Source of the DNA: Isosphaeraceae bacterium
GTDB taxonomy: Bacteria; Planctomycetota; Planctomycetia; Isosphaerales; Isosphaeraceae
Assembly (NCBI GenBank): GCA_026004735.1
Contig: BPJS01000001.1
Location: 2,677,641 to 2,741,640 of the forward strand
Direction of reading: 5' to 3'
Length of the DNA: 64,000 nucleotides
The notes beneath the pieces were generated by a model. The model was not told the origin of the DNA, made no database searches, and saw only the letters and a program-made list of their open reading frames with translations. Shown one piece after another: positions 62,877 through 64,000 of the stretch (positions are counted from its first letter, which is position 1; each line of letters starts with the position of its first letter). Made by a program: the position numbers and the translations under genes.

Positions 62877-64000
62877 TCAGCGACCCAGATACCGGGCCGC
62901 GACGTACTCGCCCCAGACGTTCAGGAACTGCTCCCGGGTCGTCTCCGGCCCGAAGTGGCCGCGAATGATCTCGTCGAGCTTCTCGCCTCCGCCCTGAGCC
63001 AGAGAGCTGACGAAGGAAGCAAACTGGGGGCGGGCGATGGTCGCCAGACAGTCGCAGAGGCTGAAGCCGAGCGCGCGAATCGCTTCCGGCGAACCCTGGT
63101 CGCCCAAGACTTCGGTGGCCCGCGCAGCGCCGCCGAGCCGCAACTGCTCAACGGCCGTGTTCCTGAGTCGGACCAGGTAGGGACTGGTTGGCTCAACCTG
63201 AGCGGCCGCTAGCGCTCCCAGCCCCTCGGCCAACCAACGGGGCGCGTTGGGGTTGGCGTGCACGGTCCCGGCCGCGAGCGCTTCGGCCACGATCGAGCCG
63301 AGACCTCGCTCCGGCCCCTCGAACGAGGCGTCGTCGGGCTTGCGTCGACGCGACCCGCGAGTGGCCCGGACCGGTTCTGGCTCGTCGCCGCCGGCAAGAG
63401 GATCGATGGCCACCAGATACGGGTTTTCGACGGTGAGCCGGGCATGACCAGAGACGCCCAGTTCCGGTTCGCGCTGCTCGACGCTCCGCACAAACTCGGT
63501 GTATTCGTTGCGATCCTTGAGCACGTAGACCCCAATCGGTTCCGGCCCCCCCAGCGCGGTCGATGCGGCGGGGCCGAGCAGGTCCATCAGGCTTGCCTTC
63601 TGTCGGTCGAGGAGCTTGAGCAACCGTTCAGCCCGCGGCTGGGGCAGTTCTCCCAGAACGAGGAACTGGCGGCCTCGAGTGGCCGTCGGCTGACTCTGGG
63701 GATTGGCCTTGCTGATTCGCTCCCGGCCCGCCGCTTCGGCCTTGCGAAACCGTTCATCAAGCGGCAGTCCGGCCACGGCCTCGCGGCGTCGCGCCTCCGG
63801 GGAAGGCGCCAATTGGTCAATCGGCGTCGTCGGATCGCTCGTGTCCAGCCGTGCGCCTTCGGCCACCCAGCGGCGGATCGTCTCGATCGCCTCGTCGGAG
63901 AGCCGACGATTCCCTCCGCGCGGCATCTTACGCTCGACGACTAATTGCACCAGCACGCTCTCATCCGGCTTGCCGGGCACGATCACAGGCCCGGATTGCG
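62877..64000 (-). CDS. Planctomycete cytochrome c-type domain protein (5' end beyond the window)
   Basis: At least 374 residues, running off the right edge. The visible start reads QSGPVIVPGKPDESVLVQLVVERKMPRG... LSDEAIETIRRWVAEGA, which is the C-terminal part of a planctomycete cytochrome c (PSCyt1-type) domain whose CxxCH should lie beyond position 64000. The rest (about residues 90-370) is a helical region with GVYVLKDRNEYTEFVRSVEQ and WLAEGLGALAAAQ. That GVYVLKD...EFVRSV block resembles a metallopeptidase-like domain of DUF1570 type without an evident HExxH. Probably exported; function unknown. Confidence 0.75.
   Translation of the reverse strand, partial: QSGPVIVPGKPDESVLVQLVVERKMPRGGNRRLSDEAIETIRRWVAEGARLDTSDPTTPIDQLAPSPEARRREAVAGLPLDERFRKAEAAGRERISKANPQSQPTATRGRQFLVLGELPQPRAERLLKLLDRQKASLMDLLGPAASTALGGPEPIGVYVLKDRNEYTEFVRSVEQREPELGVSGHARLTVENPYLVAIDPLAGGDEPEPVRATRGSRRRKPDDASFEGPERGLGSIVAEALAAGTVHANPNAPRWLAEGLGALAAAQVEPTSPYLVRLRNTAVEQLRLGGAARATEVLGDQGSPEAIRALGFSLCDCLATIARPQFASFVSSLAQGGGEKLDEIIRGHFGPETTREQFLNVWGEYVAARYLGR

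Overview
High-GC chromosomal DNA that almost certainly comes from a planctomycete, most likely of the Isosphaerales/Gemmatales group. The evidence is lineage-typical gene content: a DUF1559 pseudopilin-like protein, a DUF2934-type protein, FHA proteins paired with Hanks-type Ser/Thr kinases, ECF sigma factors, a CRTAC1 (TPR plus FG-GAP) protein, a planctomycete-style cytochrome c protein, and bacterial tetrahydromethanopterin (H4MPT) C1 genes. No rRNA, tRNA, CRISPR array, insertion sequence or phage gene was seen, so this looks like ordinary chromosome.

Layout. 1-4995: first half of an H4MPT C1 module: a partial fhcB running off the left edge on the minus strand and, divergently, an SDR-fold protein, a DUF6513/DHPS-like protein, a DUF447 flavoprotein and beta-RFAP synthase. 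5055-9713: a ribose-type ABC importer (binding protein, ATPase, permease) ending in a SIMPL-domain protein. The binding protein is circularly permuted. 9853-14973: flippase, GT4 glycosyltransferase and a YfhO-like multi-pass membrane protein. 15203-22307: a coiled-coil membrane protein, an FHA protein, a kinase, two small membrane proteins, and an ECF sigma factor with a putative anti-sigma. 22394-33517 (minus): a second kinase, two tandem M14 carboxypeptidase paralogues (one apparently dead), a Pro/Ala-rich membrane protein, hemC, comF, an ECF sigma factor and rlmN. 33725-38882 (plus): a small secreted protein, a phytoene/squalene synthase, an S9 peptidase and a DUF1559 protein. 38901-42166 (minus): a DUF2934-type protein, an inactivated zinc peptidase, an ATP-grasp protein and a Cys-rich secreted protein. 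42520-49084 (plus): second half of the C1 module (fae, mtdB, DUF1464), then secreted enzymes. 49106-58873 (minus): acyltransferase, Gfo/Idh/MocA, CRTAC1, DAHP synthase, csrA, TIM-barrel protein and an FHA-GGDEF cyclase. 58968-64000: CPBP protease, tyrS, a second Gfo/Idh/MocA protein, a cupin, and a cytochrome c protein running off the right edge.

How the genes work together. fae condenses formaldehyde with H4MPT, mtdB oxidises methylene-H4MPT, and fhcB belongs to the complex that releases formate from formyl-H4MPT. Beta-RFAP synthase commits to cofactor synthesis, and DUF6513, DUF447, the ATP-grasp protein, DUF1464 and perhaps the SDR are the usual partners of unclear function. mch and the remaining fhc genes are not in the window.

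The most unusual items are the circularly permuted sugar-binding protein (5055-6185) and a compact unit between csrA and aroF (about 56383-56070, minus). That unit has a near-consensus promoter, a 14-nt perfect match to the 16S anti-Shine-Dalgarno sequence, a 10-codon ORF, hairpins and a textbook terminator. Several enzyme-fold proteins have lost catalytic residues: the SDR, a Zn-peptidase with HAVGH in place of HEVGH, and an M14 paralogue with HxxE changed to ExxH.
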